The translations under genes were made by a program, and so were the position numbers. A DNA stretch of 64,000 bases, from contig OX579635.1 in the NCBI GenBank assembly GCA_951230915.1, forward strand, positions 29,264,001 through 29,328,000, in the 5' to 3' direction. Below are positions 61,144 to 64,000 of the stretch, in pieces. Positions within the stretch are counted from its first letter, which is position 1. Every line of letters begins with the position of its first letter. The notes beneath the pieces are model-generated. The model ran no database searches. It saw only the letters and a program-made list of their open reading frames with translations, and was not told the DNA's origin. Origin of the DNA: Antitrichia curtipendula (taxonomy: Eukaryota > Streptophyta > Bryopsida > Hypnales > Leucodontaceae).

Positions 61144-61634
61144 GGCGGGGACAATGAGGCGGGGACGGCCTTATATAGTTGCAGCTGGGGGACGCCAGGG
61201 CGGGGACTCCATCGAGTTGGGGCGGGGACTCCTCCGAGTGGGGGTGGGGACTCCTCCGAGTGGGGGCGGGGACTCCTCCGAGTGGAGGCGGGGACTCCAC
61301 CGAGAGGGGGCGGGGACTCCAGACAGTGGGGCGGGAACTCCAGACAGTGGGGCGGGAACTCCAGACAGTGGGGGCGGGAACTCCAGACAGTGGAGGCGGG
61401 GACTCCAAAGAGTGGGACTGGGACTCCAGAGAGTGGGGCGGGGACTCCAGAGAGTGGGGCGGGGACTCCAGAGAGTGGGGCGGGAACTCCAGACAGTGGG
61501 GCGGGGACTCCAGACAGTGGGGGCGGGGACTCCAGAGAGTGGGACTGGGACTCCAGAGAGTGGGGCGGGGACTCCAGAGAGTGGGGCGGGGACTCCAGAG
61601 AGTGGGGCGGGGACTCCAGAGAGTGGGCGCGGAC
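61144..61634. repeat. GC-rich minisatellite array 3
   Basis: About 20 units of 21-22 bases, consensus GGGCGGGGACTCCAGAGAGTG, with little divergence and variants such as GACAGTG or CCGAGTG. It lies 5' of the RING gene and shares the GGGCGSGGACTC core with arrays 1 and 2. It produces open frames of 150-250 codons on both strands that are artefacts of the repeat. Confidence 0.9.
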
Positions 61635-62149
61635 ATGATTTAAATATACGAAGTTAATGTGCTTAGACATATTTCCATTTCCTAAGGTAGAAGGCTCGAA
61701 AAGAGTTTTGGCATTAAGAACTGCCCCTATAAGTGGTTGTAGAATGGACATGATGCAGTTTTCAAATTGACCTCAAAAGACAAAAAGGAAGGAAGGAAAA
61801 AAACATTCTTTATCACAAGAGCCAATCATTGTCTTTGCTATCCCCATTTTCTTTAGAATTGCAATATGAAGGACGTAAGAATATAAATAGGGACCTAGGA
61901 CACATCTCCTTTGAAAATTTATAATTAATTCAATAATGTTTAAAAAAATATGAAACCGATTGGGCTACATTCCTCATCAATTTTTCTTGGTTTCAAGGAT
62001 GAGCTTAAAAATATACCCATGTAAAGAAATACTGTAGAAATGCGAACCAGCCCTTAGATGAGTGATTTCTGAGCCTTCTACATTACTCCATGTTCTAAGT
62101 GACTCTAGCAGTCCATATTGAGATTTAATGTTAGATCATATCACTCTAA
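61635..62149. other. Spacer without recognised content
   Basis: AT-rich DNA between array 3 and the T-rich repeat; I see no gene or element end. Confidence 0.35.
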
Positions 62150-63380
62150 CACCCCAATAATTTCCATATCCTAATCAATCCACCATTCCATATTTTTTTT
62201 GGGTGTTAAATTGCTTCATTATAAGTTTGTAACCCCCAAACCACTTCCATGTCCAAATCACTCCACTATTCCATAGATTTTTTGGATGTTACATTATTTT
62301 ATAGTGACACCCAAATCATTTCCATATGAGAAAGCACTCCACCATTCTTATTTCTTTTAATGTTAGATTGTTTAAGTCCGTAAAAATAATTCCCCCCGCT
62401 AAAAATCCTAAAATAAATTGGTATGCTTTTCTAAAGCTTTGGTCACTCCATCTCCCCTTTTAGACATTGATTTTTAAAGCACACTTCCATTTCAAGTGAT
62501 TGCCATAATTTTTCTGGTGTTTTCATTCTCTTCCCTATTTTGTGGGCATCATTATCAAAAAAATTATTTGAATTCAATGCCACTTGTGTAAGGTGGAATG
62601 ATTTTTTTTTCCCGCTATTAGCAAAATTGTTCCATCCCAACTCGAGGCCATTTATTTTTGAATGATCATTCCTATTAATTTCATTTTTTGCTTTTATTAG
62701 CCAAGCTCTTTCATCTAAAGGAAATTCCATTTACTTTTTGTAGTAACGCAAATCTATCCGAACTAAATGGTAAATTTTTTGGGGTGTTAGTTGAAATCAC
62801 TTTGACACACAATTTTTTGTGGGTCTATGTCTCTCACAAAATTATTCCATACCAACCCCAAGCCATTTCGGATTTGTTCCATGATTTCTTTTCCTATTTT
62901 TTTTTTCATTAATGAACAAAGGAGTTCCCATGCCAACTCTATGCCATTCCTTTTGGCTTGGATGATTATCTTTTTTTGTTCGCTTCATTCCTAAAACTCT
63001 CCCATCCCAACTCATAGTTATTTTTTTTTTTTTTGTTCAAACATTCCATTTTCTATTTTGTTTTCGTTCATTAAGTGAGAACACTATTTTATTCGAATTC
63101 ATAGTTTAGCTTTATTCGTTCAATCTTTCCTTTCCCTACTTTATTTTTTTCTAATTTACTAAAGTTCTTCCACCTCAACTCAAAGCCATTAATCTTATTT
63201 TTGGGTTCCATCATTCCCTTTCCTTTTCTTTTTTTCGTTTTATAATTTTTAATTTTTTTGAACCTTTTTTTGTGTTCATGATTAAAATTATCCCAATGTA
63301 CTTCAATGTTATTATTTTTTTTGTTGGATCATTTATTTTATTTTGGGGGGGCTTCATTAACTTCTAAAACTGTAAAACAT
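62150..63380. repeat. Degenerate T-rich tandem repeat, block 2
   Basis: Same family and orientation as 56765-58330 (TTAGCAAAATTGTTCCATCCC, ATGCCATTCCTTTTGG, CATTCCCTTTCCT). The left part (62150-62360) has a clearer variant with CCATTCCATATTTTTTTTGG and TTACATT. Confidence 0.7.
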
Positions 63381-63673
63381 AGACATAGTGAAAAGATAAA
63401 GTGTATGTATTTTTATACCAAACTATTGCATTCACTATTTTTATAAAAGTTTTATCATCAATTCATAGAACTCATAAACATGCAATGAGAAAGAACAATG
63501 ACATAGCAGGTTAATATATTCACATGAAATTTTGAGTGTACAATGCATCCGACTTCATATATATTTGAGGTGTTCGGCAATTGCGAAGTACATACACATG
63601 GTCCTCTATGAGGATGATTTACCTTCTATGCCTGAACTATATGCTAAGCTACAAAAAGTAAAAAAACTAAATA
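63381..63673. other. 3' flank of the edge kinase gene
   Basis: About 290 AT-rich bases after the kinase-like stop codon at 63674, probably its 3' untranslated region. Confidence 0.4.
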
Positions 63674-64000
63674 CTATATACGATAACAACATTCTGGCAT
63701 AGTCCAACAGTGGGGGGCCTTCTTCAATGCGTCGAGAACATCTGGCACTGACGCCCTTTCATTGACATCCTCTTTTACGAGGCTTTCCAATTTGATCCTG
63801 AGGTTCTGATACTGCTCTGGATTCTTCGTTGTAAAGTATTTGGAGTCCCACTCTTCCTTCCAAATTTGTGCTGCTATCCATCCGGCCGCATATGCATCAG
63901 CTGCCATGGAATACAAATGCATTTTTTGCATGGCCTCAATTGAATTTGCCGAACCTTGCTCTCCGTATATATAAAACAATTCAGGGGCTGCAAACCTTCG
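63674..64000 (-). CDS. Kinase-like protein, C-terminal end (partial at the window edge)
   Basis: The frame is open to the window's right edge and gives 108 residues before the stop. It begins with RRFAAPELF, which fits the APE motif of the kinase activation segment. ADAYAAGWIAAQIW fits the conserved D-x-Y-x-x-G helix (subdomain IX), and ERASVPDVLDALKKAP fits the final Arg-containing helix (subdomain XI). These motifs are poor matches to an active kinase consensus, so it may be a pseudokinase. The catalytic part lies outside the window. No introns are seen in this part. Confidence 0.6.
   Translation of the reverse strand, partial: RRFAAPELFYIYGEQGSANSIEAMQKMHLYSMAADAYAAGWIAAQIWKEEWDSKYFTTKNPEQYQNLRIKLESLVKEDVNERASVPDVLDALKKAPHCWTMPECCYRI

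Noticed and set aside
61144..61634. CRISPR-like appearance of the array
   Set aside because: Units of 21-22 bp are directly adjacent without unique spacers, in a eukaryotic setting; it is a minisatellite.
61002..61751. Overlapping open frames of 150-250 codons on both strands
   Set aside because: All result from the 21-22 bp GC-rich array lacking stops in several frames.
55560..62000. Right terminus of the hAT element
   Set aside because: No CAACCCTG-type end with a copied flank was found; single CCCTG matches at about 59990 and 60294 fall inside the RING coding frame.

Overview
The window looks like nuclear DNA of a land plant, most likely a seed-free one (bryophyte, lycophyte or fern). 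The reasons are many small GT-AG introns, a protein kinase fused to a jacalin lectin domain, a plant Tas-type aldo/keto reductase, and very low gene density in AT-rich, repeat-filled DNA. The lineage is an inference from gene architecture; no marker gene fixes the species.

Host genes sit mainly between about 8.6 and 17.4 kb: a 12-exon aldo/keto reductase (minus strand), a small thioredoxin-like gene (plus) and a six-exon kinase-jacalin gene (minus). The C-lobe of another kinase-like gene runs off the right edge (63.67-64.0 kb). A decayed second copy of the thioredoxin-like gene lies at 36.2-37.1 kb.

From 18 to 35 kb I see no gene. The region is a bed of short inverted-repeat elements: one family flanked by TA with AGGT termini, one flanked by TTAA with CCC termini (piggyBac-like), a foldback family, and three long palindromic elements placed end to end. 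It also holds 131 perfect copies of GATA.

From 37.9 to 52.1 kb two damaged multi-exon genes are arranged head to head. The minus-strand gene is a transposase with a WRKY-GCM1-like zinc cluster, a DDE-like core and a SWIM finger. The plus-strand gene has a clear ParB/sulfiredoxin-like domain and, further on, what looks like a permuted methyltransferase domain. Their introns contain seven copies of a ~70-90 bp hairpin whose centre and ends are conserved while the stems change and still pair. This gene pair and its hairpins are the most unusual content of the window. The methyltransferase frame stops at a hAT-like terminus (52076).

From 52 to 63.4 kb there are a hAT transposase gene with two in-frame stops, a RING-finger gene with a probable one-base frameshift, three GC-rich minisatellite arrays sharing the core GGGCGSGGACTC, and two blocks of a degenerate 75-90 bp T-rich repeat on either side of the RING gene. 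Exon borders were placed by eye from splice signals, codon phase and remembered protein families; none was tested by alignment or transcripts.
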